The position numbers were made by a program, and so were the translations under genes. A model generated the notes under the pieces. That model searched no databases. It saw only the letters and a program-made list of their open reading frames with translations, and was not told the DNA's origin. 33,079 nucleotides of DNA from Coxiella endosymbiont of Ornithodoros maritimus (lineage in GTDB: Bacteria; Pseudomonadota; Gammaproteobacteria; Coxiellales; Coxiellaceae): positions 1 through 33,079 of the forward strand of contig NZ_CAJRAM010000034.1 of NCBI RefSeq assembly GCF_907164965.1, given 5' to 3'. Shown in pieces: positions 1 to 8,680 of this stretch; the first letter of the stretch is position 1, and the number at the start of each line of letters is the position of its first letter.

Positions 1-55
1 CTTTACATGACCCAAGTTTTTTCTGATGAACTTGAAGAAGATGAGTCATGTAAAG
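1..55. repeat. 11-bp perfect inverted repeat (arms 1-11 and 45-55)
   Basis: CTTTACATGAC at 1-11 is the exact reverse complement of GTCATGTAAAG at 45-55, with 33 bases between. There is no T-run after the right arm, so it is not a standard terminator. It may be the visible part of a larger palindromic repeat cut by the window edge. Confidence 0.4.
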
Positions 56-75
56 TCATAACCCCTCTCCCCTAA
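1..75 (+). CDS. possible 3' end of an upstream gene (partial)
   Basis: Frame 1 is open from the window edge to a TAA at 73-75 and would encode 24 residues ending in an acidic stretch (DELEEDES) and then VITPLP. The protein cannot be identified from this tail. A chance open frame is equally possible, since it is short and the window edge hides the rest. Confidence 0.25.
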   Translation, partial: LYMTQVFSDELEEDESCKVITPLP

Positions 76-216
76 AATTTCATCGTATTTTGTGAGCGTG
101 GCTAGATTAAATTAATAATGTTTTAAGCCTAATCAGGATGAGAAAAGATTGGTGCAGGTTAAGGATGTGATTCTAGCGTGCCTCAGAAAGGCGTAAAATT
201 TTTTTAAACCAAGAAA

Positions 217-243
217 CTATCTATTAGTAGATATAGTAGATAG
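217..243. promoter_or_regulatory. AT-rich dyad upstream of the GST-like gene
   Basis: CTATCTA (217-223) and TAGATAG (237-243) are perfect inverted arms just before the ribosome site AGGAGA (about 248-253) of the gene starting at 261. The position suits an operator or a 5' UTR hairpin. The downstream gene is broken, so any control would be relic. Apart from this dyad and the repeat at 1-55, I see nothing recognisable in 76-260. Confidence 0.25.
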
Positions 244-260
244 GCATAGGAGAAAAGGCC

Positions 261-937
261 ATGTTAAAAGAAACTCAAAACAAGAAAAATCTTATTATTT
301 TATGGGGTGCATCCATTTCGCCTTATGTCAGAAAAGTGATGGTCGCGTTAGCAGAAAAGGGAATCGCTTACGAGCAGAAAGAAATATTACCGAAGGTATT
401 ACTAGCGATTGGGCAAAAAGTCCCGCTTGAATTTAACCAGTTAGGTCCTTTGGGAAAAATACCTGCTTTACAAATTGCTGATTATTCTTTTGTAGATTCA
501 GCGGTGATTGCCGCTTATTTGGATCCTAAGTTTTCAAGGCACAATCTAATTGTACCCCAGAACGCCTGAAGCGTATGCAAAAGCGCACTGATTTGAGCAA
601 TATTCAGATACATACCGTTTTAACAAACATTACCTATCGAAAAATATTTTTAGAACGTGTGATAAAACCAAAAGTACTTAACCAAGGGGTCGATGAAAAA
701 TGGATAATTTCGGGAACGACCCAAGAATTACCAGCTGTTTTAGATTATTTGCAAAATAGCCTTTCAGAAAATTTATGGTTAGCAGGCCATGAGTTTTCAA
801 TGTCTGATGTTGCCGTGGCCACGCAGTTTCTGGCGCTAGAAATCACGGGATTTGAGCTTCCTAAAGATCAGTGGTCTCGATTGCATGAGCATTTTAAACA
901 AATTATTTCCAGAACGTTGTTTAAAGGAATAACTTAA
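261..937 (+). pseudogene. glutathione S-transferase / SspA-like protein, disrupted
   Basis: The N-terminal half (261-569) has a thioredoxin-like GST fold signature: an ISPYVRK segment after the first strand, then LGKIPALQ and the DSAVIAAYL helix. The C-terminal half (from about 617) carries a GST helical domain including WLAGHEFSMSDVAVA. Between them the reading frame is lost. A shift near 550-562 gives the TGA at 567-569, the next frame (TPEAYAKA) hits a TGA at 589-591, and a further shift near 613-617 restores the third frame. Joined, the product would be about 225 residues, the usual GST length. AGGAGA lies upstream of the ATG. The three lesions make a functional product unlikely. The fold assignment is firm, but the exact substrate is unknown. 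Confidence 0.8.
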
Positions 938-1049
938 GCGAAGTAAATCTGGGCGGAGTAAGGAAAATCGATTTTTATGTTATTAACATTTTAATTGAGA
1001 GGATATCTTTATGCCTAAATCTATCAATGAAGTTAACAGATTGATTAAG

Positions 1050-1516
1050 AATAAAATTTCTGATTACTTTTATTTTATGTCTAGAAGAGTTACTAAATAA
1101 AGCACTTCTTTATTTAAGCCAGTACTTTAAAACATAGCGCCAGCAATACTATGATTATTTACAGCGAGTCAGAGAAATCGGTGAGTGGGAACCCTGGATT
1201 CGATTTTTTTAAAAGGCCTGATTGAGACTACAAAAAATATTATCCAGCTTTTCCCAGAAGATCGGCAGAAAATAGAAAACTTAGGCCGACCAGCTGCATC
1301 TCCACTCTTAGTTCATCATTATTTAGAAAAATATTCATCACCGATATTAGAAAAATCGTAGAGCATTGCAACATTACTATTTCTACAGCGACGAAATCGA
1401 TTAGGCATTTAGAAGTACTTGGTATTGCTAAAGAAATTACGGACAAAGAACGCCATAAAATTTGTACCTACCAAGGTTATTTAGACATTTTAAATGAGAG
1501 GATTGGCGATTTTTAA
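1050..1516 (+). pseudogene. Fic-family protein, C-terminal remnant
   Basis: Stitching frames gives the typical C-terminal part of a Fic/DOC protein. An LLNKALLYLSQYFK helix is followed by RQQYYDYLQRVREIGEWEPW, then KGLIETTKNIIQLFPEDR, and finally a winged-helix segment (IVEHCNITISTATKSIRHLE, ending in a TAA at 1514-1516). Lesions are an in-frame TAG near 1132, a frameshift at the T/A run around 1207-1214 and another near 1360. The catalytic HPFxxGNGR loop of Fic AMP-transferases is not visible, so the N-terminal half is gone. Bases 938-1050 hold a short open stretch that I cannot tie to this gene. Fic enzymes usually AMPylate target proteins; this relic cannot. Confidence 0.75.
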
Positions 1517-1565
1517 TGTGGGTATATCATTATAAATGCTGATCCATTTCACGAATGTGGTTTTA

Positions 1566-3285
1566 TTATCTTTTTCGGTAAGGTAAATAATGAGGCTCCC
1601 AGGTTTGTTGATCGACCAGTGTTTCTACTTGATCGAGAGGAAGTTTAGCGAGGCCTTCTTCAATAGCGGTTTTTACAACAGCAATGGCTACTTGGCGGGA
1701 GGCTTTTCTTGGGCTTGAGCGATGCTGGGCAATAAGCGGTGTGTGGATTCGTTTGCGTATCGACTGAGGGCTTGACTAGCGCTCGACAGCATATTGTCAC
1801 TAACGCGATTGGCTTTAACCGCGATAGCGCCAAGACCGATGCCGGGAAAAGATAAATAGTTATTGCATTGATTCACAGGAAATATTTGATTGTCGAAAAT
1901 AATATCCTCAAAAGGGCTACCAGTGGCAATTAAAGCTTTACCATGGCTCCATCGATGCAAGTCAGCCGGTTCGGCCTCGCTGTGATCGGTAGGGTTGGAT
2001 AAAGGGAAAATAATAGGTTTTTCAACGTGTTTTGCCATCGCTTTTATAATGGTTTGATGAAAGGCATGGCTTTGAGCGGAAGCACCAATTAAAATAGTGG
2101 GTCTTATATTTTTAGTGGGTCTTATATTTTCGATGACTTCAAGCAAGGAAATTTGTTGTGGGTTTTTGATTTTCTAAGAAGCTATTTCTTCTTTTTTACG
2201 AAGGTACGGCTTGCTGAGCAGGAGTTATTTCTTCGCTATACTCCGTTAATAAGCCGTTTCGATCGATTAACCAAAATGGGTTTCTGGCTTCTTTTTCTGA
2301 TAAACCGTTTTGAGATAAGGTGCGAAATAGCGTATCGGTTATTCCCATGCCTGCTGTGCCAGCACCAAAAACGGCGATACGTTGTTCTGCCAGGGTTGAG
2401 CGGGTGATTTTTATGCGGCCAAGATAGCTGCGAGAGCCACACAGCCGGTGCCCTGAATATCATCGTTAAAACTGCAAATGATTTCGCGGTACTTAATTAA
2501 ATTATGATAAGCGTTCGTGCGTCCAAAGTCTTCCCAATGTAAAAAAACCTGCGGAAACGTAGCTTGGATGGCTTCAATGAATTTTTCGATAAATTCCGCA
2601 TATTCATTGCCGGATAAACGTGGATGACGCCAGCCTAAGTAAAGAGGGTCATTTAATAATTCTTCATTATTAGTGCCTGCATCTAGCAAGATGGGCAAAG
2701 TCCGAATGGGGTTAATGCCACCGATGGCGGTATAAACCATGGGTTTCGCCACAGGAATCGCCATCGCGCCGACCCCTTGATCACACCAATCCCTAGTACG
2801 CCTTTACCATCGCTGACGACGATAAGGTCGATGATGGGGTGAGAACGGTTATTAAGAATTTTTTTAATTTGGTTTCGGTCTTCGTAAGAAATATAAAGAC
2901 CGCGAGGATGCATGAATCTTTCATTAAAAGCGCGAACAGCGTTGCCGACAATAGGTGTGTAAATGGTGGGAAGCATTTCTTGGAGGTGATCTTTCATTAA
3001 CCGATGAAACAAGACCTGATTGGTATCTAAAAGATAATTGAGATAGAAATTGCGATTAAGCTGCATATGAAATGATTTATATTGTAAGTAGGCGCGAGCC
3101 ACTTGATCGTCTAGCGTTTCGACTCTGTTTGGTAGTTTCCCTCTTAATCCAAAAGTGTCACGTTCTTCTTCGGTGAACGCCGTTCCTTTATTTAACTGAG
3201 GGATAGTTAATAAGGCTTTACCAGTGATGCCGGTTTCAAGATACGGTTTGTTGTTTTTGTCGATTTTGAAGGTAATGTCTAGCAT
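1566..3285 (-). pseudogene. maeA: NAD-dependent malic enzyme, disrupted
   Basis: Malic enzyme oxidatively decarboxylates malate to pyruvate. The N-terminal part (3285 down to about 2785) includes the family segment TIYTPIVGNA and a DLIVVSDG stretch. It continues in another frame with FGRTNAYHNL and CSFNDDIQGTG, and ends with SNPTDHSEAEP and the final PYRKR before the stop at 1566-1568. The total length matches the roughly 560-residue family. Lesions are a duplicated CA dinucleotide at 2782-2785, a lost base near 2413, shifts and a stop around 2150-2190, an 18-bp in-frame duplication at 2095-2130, and a frameshift near 1687. Each piece is clearly homologous, so the identity is secure. It lies 27 bases downstream of purB on the same strand. 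Confidence 0.92.
2095..2130. repeat. perfect 18-bp tandem duplication inside the malic enzyme relic
   Basis: TAGTGGGTCTTATATTTT occurs at 2095-2112 and again at 2113-2130 with no mismatch. On the coding strand it duplicates six codons (NIRPTK-NIRPT). It looks recent, because the copies are identical, and probably arose by slippage after the gene was already dead. Confidence 0.95.
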
Positions 3286-3312
3286 ATTAAGTTTTTTTCT
3301 TTATCTTCGTTA

Positions 3313-4698
3313 TTAATCCCATTTAAAGTTACTAATTTTTTTTGCTAATTCTGCGGCGAAACCAGTGTAATTGCCAGGGGTCAGTGATTTTAAATGATTT
3401 TTAGCTTCGCTAGGAAGCGATAATTGTTCGATAAACTTGGTTAACCGATTTTTATCAATCGTTTTATCCCGAGTCAGCTCTTTCAATTGTTCATAAGCTC
3501 CAAGGATGCCGTATCGACGCATTACTGTTTGTAAAGCTTCTGCCAGCACTTCCCAATGTGCTTCGAGATCCTCCCGAATGCGCTGTTCGTTCGCACTTAT
3601 TTTATCTAACCCTTTGAGAAGTGACTCATAAGCGATAAGCGCATAACCGAATATACAACCTAAGTTTCGCATTACGGTGGAATCGGTTAAATCGCGTTGC
3701 CATCGAGAAATGGGTAGTTTGTTGATGAGGTGGTTCGCTAAGGCGTTAGCAAGACCTAAACTCCCTTCCGCATTTTCGAAATCGATCGGGTTTACTTTGT
3801 GCGGCATGGTAGAAGAACCTACTTCATTTTTTTTCGCTTTTTGAAAAAAATAACCCAGACTAATATAACTCCAAATGTCCCGGCAGCAATCAATAAGGAT
3901 CGTATTTAAACGGACCAGCGATTGTAAAAATTCACTAAGTCGATCATGAGGTTCGATTTGCGTTGTGTATTCGTTGGCTTCTAGGCCGAGCGATTGAATA
4001 AAACGTTTGCTGAATGTCGGCCAATCAAAAGTTGGATACGCTGCTTGGTGCGCGTTAAAATTGCCGACGGCACCGTTCATTTTGCCTAATAATTCAAGGT
4101 GGGCGAGACTATGATATAGAGCATGAATACGCGCAACAATATTTGCTAATTCTTTCCCTAAGGTGGTCGGCGTTGCCGGTTGACCGTGAGTGCGACTTAA
4201 TAAAGGAAGTTCAGCATATTTTTCCGCTAACGTTTGTAATCGCATTCCAATATTTTTTACGATGGGAATAAGCGCGATTTCACGGGCTTCGTTAATCATA
4301 AGTGAATAGGAAAGATTATTAATATCTTCAGAAGTACATCCGAAATGAATAAAACCGATGAGAGGCGCGAGGTTTTTTTCTTTTTCCAATTGGCGTTGTA
4401 AATAATATTCGACGGCTTTAACATCGTGGTTGGTGGTTGCTTCAATTGTTTTGACTGCCTTGGCGGCTTGTAAATCAAAGTGATCAATAATCTCTTCTAA
4501 CTTTTTAATATCCGAGTCATTTAAAGAAAGAATTTCGGTTAGCGCTTTTTCTTGTGATAAAAAAAGTAGCCATTTGATCTCGACTATCACCCGATAGCGA
4601 ATTAGGCCATATTCGCTGAGAATGGGCCGCAATGCCTCTACCTTGTTTTGATAGCGACCGTCGAGCGGCGATAATGCAGTTAGGGGCGATAGTTTCAT
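3313..4698 (-). CDS. purB: adenylosuccinate lyase
   Basis: PurB is cytosolic and catalyses two steps of purine synthesis: release of fumarate from SAICAR and from adenylosuccinate. The 461-residue product matches the usual 456-460. It begins with the PurB-typical LSPLDGRYQNKV, carries a SRTHGQPATPTTLGKE segment (catalytic His region) and has the fumarase/aspartase-family signature SSTMPHKVNPIDFENAEG, whose serine lies in the mobile catalytic loop. The frame is undisturbed, unlike its neighbours. I see no Shine-Dalgarno site before the ATG. A TATTAT box (minus strand, 4707-4712) sits only about 8 bases upstream, which could mean a near-leaderless mRNA, but that is inference. It is a housekeeping gene that marks the left border of the O-antigen cluster. 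Confidence 0.97.
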   Translation of the reverse strand: MKLSPLTALSPLDGRYQNKVEALRPILSEYGLIRYRVIVEIKWLLFLSQEKALTEILSLNDSDIKKLEEIIDHFDLQAAKAVKTIEATTNHDVKAVEYYLQRQLEKEKNLAPLIGFIHFGCTSEDINNLSYSLMINEAREIALIPIVKNIGMRLQTLAEKYAELPLLSRTHGQPATPTTLGKELANIVARIHALYHSLAHLELLGKMNGAVGNFNAHQAAYPTFDWPTFSKRFIQSLGLEANEYTTQIEPHDRLSEFLQSLVRLNTILIDCCRDIWSYISLGYFFQKAKKNEVGSSTMPHKVNPIDFENAEGSLGLANALANHLINKLPISRWQRDLTDSTVMRNLGCIFGYALIAYESLLKGLDKISANEQRIREDLEAHWEVLAEALQTVMRRYGILGAYEQLKELTRDKTIDKNRLTKFIEQLSLPSEAKNHLKSLTPGNYTGFAAELAKKISNFKWD

Positions 4699-4739
4699 AG
4701 TGAAAAATAATACACGAGACGTTTATGGAAATCATCCAA

Positions 4740-4768
4740 TTGAAGTTGTGGGGGTTTTTAGATAGTAT
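4740..4768 (+). promoter_or_regulatory. sigma70-like promoter of the first O-antigen transcript
   Basis: TTGAAG (4740-4745), a 17-base spacer and TAGTAT (4763-4768) form a good -35/-10 pair. Transcription would start near 4775. AAGGA at 4789-4793 lies 8 bases before the ATG at 4802. It sits in the divergent gap between purB and the aminotransferase gene. Confidence 0.55.
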
Positions 4769-4801
4769 TCTCCTTCTTTATAGGCTATAAGGAACCGCGT
4801 A

Positions 4802-5911
4802 ATGAAATTTATCGACTTAAACGAGCAATACCTGAAGATAAAACAAGCGGTTGATAGAAGAATGCAAGCGGTGCTGGACCACGGTCAATTCATTATGGGC
4901 CCGGAAGTGAAAGAGTTGGAGACCCGGTTGGCTGAGTGGGTGGGGGTTCGTCACTGTATCACGGTTTCTAGTGGGACGATGGCTTTATTGATTGCCTTGA
5001 TGGCCTTAGGCGTAGGGCCGGGGGATGAGGTTATCACCTCTTCCTTTAGTTTTTTTGCGCCGGCTGAAACGATTGTTTTTTTGGGCGCTACACCCGTTTT
5101 CGTTGATATCGACCCTGAAACCTACAATATAGACGCTTCACGTATCGAAGCGGCGATTACTGATCGAACAAAGGCGATTGTGCCAGTGAGTTTGTATGGT
5201 CAGTGTGCCGATTTAGTGGCGATTAATGCCATTGCTGAACGCCATGGTTTGCCTGTGATTGAAGATGGAGCTCAGAGCTTAGGTGCGACCCATCATGGCC
5301 GCCAGTCTTGTGGTTTTACTAGCATCGGCTGTACGAGCTTTTTTCCTTCTAAGCCGTTAGGTTGCTATGGAGACGGGGGGGCTTGTTTTACGAACGATGA
5401 CGAACTGGCGCAAAGGATGCATTTGATTCGTAACCACGGCCAAGAGAAACGCTATCATCATGTTCGGGTCGGCTTGAACGCGCGGTTCAATACCTTGCAG
5501 GCGGCTATTTTGTTAGCAAAACTGGAATTATTTGCTGATGAGTTAGAGCAGCGACAGCGGGTGGCTGAGTGGTATTCTGAAATTTTAGGGGCAGATTTTG
5601 TTATCCCTTATATTGCTCCAAATAACGTGAGTGCATTTGCCCAATACACCCTCCGTGTTGAACAAAGAGAGAGCGTTCAAGCTGCTTTGACGGAAGCTGG
5701 CATTCCAACAGCCATTCATTATCCGAAGTCGTTGCATGAACAGCCTGCGATCCAAGCTTATTCGCAAACCTATGACAATTACCCGCAAGCGCAAACAGCC
5801 AGTGAGCAAGTATTGAGCTTACCTTTTCATCCCTATTTGGCAAAAGAGACAGTAAGAAACGTTTGTGACGAATTATTAAGCACTGTGAGCTGTAAGAGTG
5901 TCAACGGATAG
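4802..5911 (+). CDS. DegT/DnrJ/EryC1/StrS (WbpE-like) nucleotide-sugar aminotransferase
   Basis: This is a PLP-dependent aminotransferase that converts a keto-sugar nucleotide to an amino sugar, normally with glutamate as donor. The 369-residue protein has the family features in order: VSSGTMALLIALMALGVGPG, the PLP-contacting EDGAQ (Asp155) and the Schiff-base lysine in FPSKPLGCYGDGG (Lys184). WbpE of Pseudomonas is similar in length and has its lysine at an equivalent place. With the oxidoreductase-acetyltransferase fusion downstream, it most likely makes the 3-amino group of a 2,3-diamino-uronic acid (UDP-GlcNAc3NA). That is inference; other sugar aminotransferases share these motifs. It overlaps the next gene by 14 bases, so the two are probably translationally coupled. 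Confidence 0.9.
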   Translation: MKFIDLNEQYLKIKQAVDRRMQAVLDHGQFIMGPEVKELETRLAEWVGVRHCITVSSGTMALLIALMALGVGPGDEVITSSFSFFAPAETIVFLGATPVFVDIDPETYNIDASRIEAAITDRTKAIVPVSLYGQCADLVAINAIAERHGLPVIEDGAQSLGATHHGRQSCGFTSIGCTSFFPSKPLGCYGDGGACFTNDDELAQRMHLIRNHGQEKRYHHVRVGLNARFNTLQAAILLAKLELFADELEQRQRVAEWYSEILGADFVIPYIAPNNVSAFAQYTLRVEQRESVQAALTEAGIPTAIHYPKSLHEQPAIQAYSQTYDNYPQAQTASEQVLSLPFHPYLAKETVRNVCDELLSTVSCKSVNG

Positions 5912-6401
5912 CGATTGGTATCTTATTTATACGAAACCTCGCCAAGAAAGAATAGCCAAGGAAAATTTAGAGCGTCAAGGTTATAGAATTTATTTGCCAT
6001 TTATCCAAGTTAATAGACGGCGATCCGAGTGTTACCAGCTGGTTACAGAGCCTTTATTTCCTCGTTATCTTTTTATTTTGTTAAGTATCGATAAGGATAA
6101 TTGGGGGCCTATACGTTCAACGCGCGGTGTTTCTGCATTGGTTCGTTTTGCCGGCATTCCTGCAAAAGTAGCTCCAGATTTCGTTCAATTTTTAAAAAAC
6201 AACGAAACTTCTGCGGGCGCACCCCCTAAAGTTTCTCTTTTCCAAAAAGGGCAACGTGTTCAAATAATCGATGGCATTATGGCGGGTTATGAGGGTATTT
6301 TTGAAATGCACTCGGGCGCTAAACGAGTCACCTTGTTATTGAACATGCTTGGTAAAGTAACCCGTGTTGAAGTGCCATTGGCTTCTGTGACAGGAGGTTG
6401 A
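5898..6401 (+). CDS. rfaH: RfaH-type transcription antiterminator (NusG paralogue)
   Basis: RfaH binds RNA polymerase paused at an ops element and suppresses pausing and termination in long LPS or capsule operons. The 167-residue protein (E. coli RfaH has 162) starts with the NGN domain (WYLIYTKPRQERIAKENL), then EPLFPRYLFILL and RGVSALVRFAGIPAKV. These match RfaH more closely than NusG. A linker leads to a KOW domain (QRVQIIDGIMAGYEGIFEMH) and the LLLNMLGK segment that resembles LLLNLINK of E. coli RfaH. The start is GTG, inside the end of the aminotransferase gene. A matching ops sequence lies at 7073, about 670 bases downstream, giving strong contextual support. Confidence 0.9.
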   Translation: MSTDSDWYLIYTKPRQERIAKENLERQGYRIYLPFIQVNRRRSECYQLVTEPLFPRYLFILLSIDKDNWGPIRSTRGVSALVRFAGIPAKVAPDFVQFLKNNETSAGAPPKVSLFQKGQRVQIIDGIMAGYEGIFEMHSGAKRVTLLLNMLGKVTRVEVPLASVTGG

Positions 6402-6435
6402 TAATCTTGGTAAGTCAAGATATAGTGTTCATGCT

Positions 6436-7032
6436 ATGAACGCTCATGATAAGGATATGGAAATTACGCTACCGATTCTTCAATCGATTGAACAGCAAAG
6501 CAATATTACGCAACGGACTTTGTCTAAAAAATTAGGTCTTGCATTAGGTTTGACGAATGCGTATTTAAGACATTGTATCAATAAAGGATTAATAAAAATC
6601 GAACAAATTCCAGCCAATCGTTATTTATATTATTTAACGCCAAAAGGTTTTTCAGAGAAAACGCGTCTTACTGCGCAATACCTTTCCCGATCTTTTTATT
6701 TTTATCGCAAAGCCGGTCAAGCATGTCTTCAATTATTCAATCAATGCCGCCTTAATCATCAAAAAGAAGTTGTGCTGTGCGGTATTTCTGATTTGGCTGA
6801 AGTCGCGCTTTTACGAGCGGCTCGCGCTGAAACGAAGGTATTGGGAATTTATGATCCTCACTACGAGGGCGATGCTTATTTGAAGCATGTGGTTTGGCAT
6901 TCCCGCGAGAGATTACCCTTAGAAGCAGTTTTTCTTGTTACTGTTTTTGAAGTGTCACAGCAAATGGTTAAAGATATTCAACAAGTGGTAGGATCCCATC
7001 GGGTGTTGGTACCGAGTATATTGTTGACATAG
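6436..7032 (+). CDS. MarR-like winged-helix regulator with an extra C-terminal domain
   Basis: Residues about 8-75 form a winged helix: ILQSIEQQSNITQRTLSKKL, then LTNAYLRHCINKGLIKI and the wing YLYYLTPKGFSEK. This matches the MarR-like regulators often found in exopolysaccharide clusters, which are usually near 110 residues. This one has 198. The second half (from about 110) starts KEVVLCGISDLAEVALLRAA, which looks like a Rossmann-type beta-alpha-beta unit and may bind a nucleotide or sugar nucleotide. It lies between rfaH and the ops element, so it may control the operon. The regulatory role is inferred from position and fold; the ligand is unknown. Confidence 0.75.
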   Translation: MNAHDKDMEITLPILQSIEQQSNITQRTLSKKLGLALGLTNAYLRHCINKGLIKIEQIPANRYLYYLTPKGFSEKTRLTAQYLSRSFYFYRKAGQACLQLFNQCRLNHQKEVVLCGISDLAEVALLRAARAETKVLGIYDPHYEGDAYLKHVVWHSRERLPLEAVFLVTVFEVSQQMVKDIQQVVGSHRVLVPSILLT

Positions 7033-7054
7033 TTGCGTGTGTAAATTGGCTAAT
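7024..7054 (+). promoter_or_regulatory. possible second promoter before the ops element
   Basis: A perfect -35 hexamer TTGACA (7024-7029) overlaps the end of the regulator gene. The best -10 candidate is GCTAAT (7049-7054), but the spacer of 19 bases is longer than ideal. If used, transcripts would begin near 7061 and carry the ops element in their leader. Confidence 0.35.
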
Positions 7055-7072
7055 GCGGGAAAATATCCGTAG

Positions 7073-7085
7073 GGCGGTAGCGTGC
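7073..7085 (+). promoter_or_regulatory. ops / JUMPstart element (RfaH recruitment site)
   Basis: GGCGGTAGCGTGC at 7073-7085 fits the ops consensus GGCGGTAGNNTG exactly. It is on the coding (non-template) strand, in the 5' leader of the gene that starts at 7109. The surroundings (AGGGCGGTAGCGTGCTTAA) also resemble the end of the longer JUMPstart sequence of enterobacterial O-antigen operons. In E. coli, polymerase pauses here and RfaH loads onto the exposed DNA hairpin. I noticed no second copy in this window while reading. Confidence 0.88.
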
Positions 7086-7108
7086 TTAATCCAAAACTGG
7101 AGTAAAAA

Positions 7109-8662
7109 ATGCAAGATCGGCCAAAGATTGTTGTTGTGGGAGTAGGGTATTGGGGAAAGAATTTAATTCGCAATTTCGCAAAATTGGGTGTTTTGGCCGG
7201 TATCTGTGAAGTTAATCAAGAAGTCGGTATTAAGCGTGCTGAAGAATATAATGTCCCTGTTCTTTCATGGAAAGGAGTGTTAGTTAATCCCTCGTATCAC
7301 GCTGTAGCAATCGCTACACCGGCAAAAGACCATGCAAAACTTGCTTGGCAGGCTTTAGAAGCCAACAAAGATGTATTTGTTGAGAAACCTTTAGCATTAC
7401 AAGTGGACGATGCAAAAAAAGTAGGTCAACTCGCATTAGCGCGTCATCGTATTTTAATGGTTGGTCATTTGCTGCAATATCACCCTGCTTTTACAGCGTT
7501 AAAATCATTGGTGCATGAAGGGAGGCTGGGGAGGTTGCAATACCTTTATTCTAATCGCTTAAACTTAGGGAAAATACGACGAGAAGAAGATATTTTATGG
7601 AGTTTTGCACCACACGATATTTCCATGATTTTAAGCTTAATAAACGAAAAACCGAGTGTCGTAAAAGCAATTGGCGGGTATTTTTTGCATAAATCCATCG
7701 CGGATGTGACAACGACGCACCTTGAATTTCCAAGCGGAATACAAGCGCATATTTTTGTTTCTTGGTTACATCCCCATAAAGAACAGAAGCTGGTTGTGGT
7801 GGGATCGAAGGGAATGGCTGTTTTTGACGATGCCAAACCGTGGATACAAAAGTTGGCTTTTTATTCACATCAAATTCATTGGCGTGATGGAATGCCTTTT
7901 CCGGATAAAGCCGATGCCACTTACTGGCCTTTAACGGAGGAAGAGCCACTAACAAGGGAATGTCAGCATTTTATAGACTGTATAAAAACGTGTGAGCAAC
8001 CAATCACCGATGCCAAAGAAGGTTTGCGTGTGTTAGAAGTTTTAAACCAGGCGACAAAGTCGTTAAATTTAGAATCGTTGACTCGAGCCAATGACTTTTT
8101 TGTTCACGAAACAGCGATTGTCGATAAGCACGTTGCGTTGGGGAAAAACACGAAGGTGTGGCATTTTTCACATATTTTAGAGAAATGCAAGATTGGAGAA
8201 AATTGTATTATCGGGCAAAATGTAATGATTGGTCCGGACGTTAAAATAGGTAATTATTGTAAAATTCAAAATAATGTCAGCCTTTATAAGGGAGTGACTT
8301 TGGAAGATGGTGTTTTTTGTGGACCTTCCTGTGTTTTTACCAATATAAATAACCCACGCGCCGTAATTGAAAGGAAAAATGGATTTAAAAAAACTTATGT
8401 TGAACGGGGTGTTACGATTGGAGCAAACGCAACAATTGTTTGTGGGGTGCGTCTCGGCGCTTATTCGTTTATTGGTGCAGGCGCTGTGGTGACCAAAGAT
8501 GTCAGGCCTCATGCGTTAGTGGTGGGTAATCCAGCACGGCAGGTGGGATGGGTAAGCCATGCGGGAGAACGATTGGACGATCGTTTGCTTTGTCCACGGG
8601 AGGGACGTTGTTACGGTGTGAATGATGAGAATGGACTAATTGAGATCGCTTGTATTAGGTAA
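7109..8662 (+). CDS. fused sugar-nucleotide 3-dehydrogenase and N-acetyltransferase (WlbA-WlbB-like)
   Basis: Residues 1 to about 325 are a Gfo/Idh/MocA oxidoreductase: the NAD site [19 protein letters not shown], the EKPLAL motif and a C-terminal sheet domain. Residues from about 330 to 517 are a left-handed beta-helix acyltransferase with hexapeptide repeats ([20 protein letters not shown], then [18 protein letters not shown]). The first half resembles WlbA/WbpB, which oxidises C3 of UDP-GlcNAcA. The second resembles WlbB/WbpD, which acetylates the resulting 3-amino group. The aminotransferase at 4802 would act between them. Here both activities are in one chain. It is the first complete gene after the ops element. 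ATG at 7109 is preceded by GGAG. The exact sugar is inferred. Confidence 0.88.
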   Translation: MQDRPKIVVVGVGYWGKNLIRNFAKLGVLAGICEVNQEVGIKRAEEYNVPVLSWKGVLVNPSYHAVAIATPAKDHAKLAWQALEANKDVFVEKPLALQVDDAKKVGQLALARHRILMVGHLLQYHPAFTALKSLVHEGRLGRLQYLYSNRLNLGKIRREEDILWSFAPHDISMILSLINEKPSVVKAIGGYFLHKSIADVTTTHLEFPSGIQAHIFVSWLHPHKEQKLVVVGSKGMAVFDDAKPWIQKLAFYSHQIHWRDGMPFPDKADATYWPLTEEEPLTRECQHFIDCIKTCEQPITDAKEGLRVLEVLNQATKSLNLESLTRANDFFVHETAIVDKHVALGKNTKVWHFSHILEKCKIGENCIIGQNVMIGPDVKIGNYCKIQNNVSLYKGVTLEDGVFCGPSCVFTNINNPRAVIERKNGFKKTYVERGVTIGANATIVCGVRLGAYSFIGAGAVVTKDVRPHALVVGNPARQVGWVSHAGERLDDRLLCPREGRCYGVNDENGLIEIACIR

Positions 8663-8680
8663 AAATAATGGGGAAATTGA

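Noticed and set aside
150-210. Possible terminator GCCT...AGGC followed by T7
   Set aside because: The stem is only four base pairs and the T-run begins several bases later.
2153-2407. 84-residue plus-strand open frame
   Set aside because: It is opposite the malic enzyme relic, whose protein homology explains the bases.
7551-7955. 134-residue minus-strand open frame
   Set aside because: It lies opposite the oxidoreductase domain, has no recognisable motif and is a shadow of a clear gene.
8177-8512. 111-residue minus-strand open frame
   Set aside because: It lies antisense to the hexapeptide repeats of the fusion protein, and its periodic sequence is explained by them.
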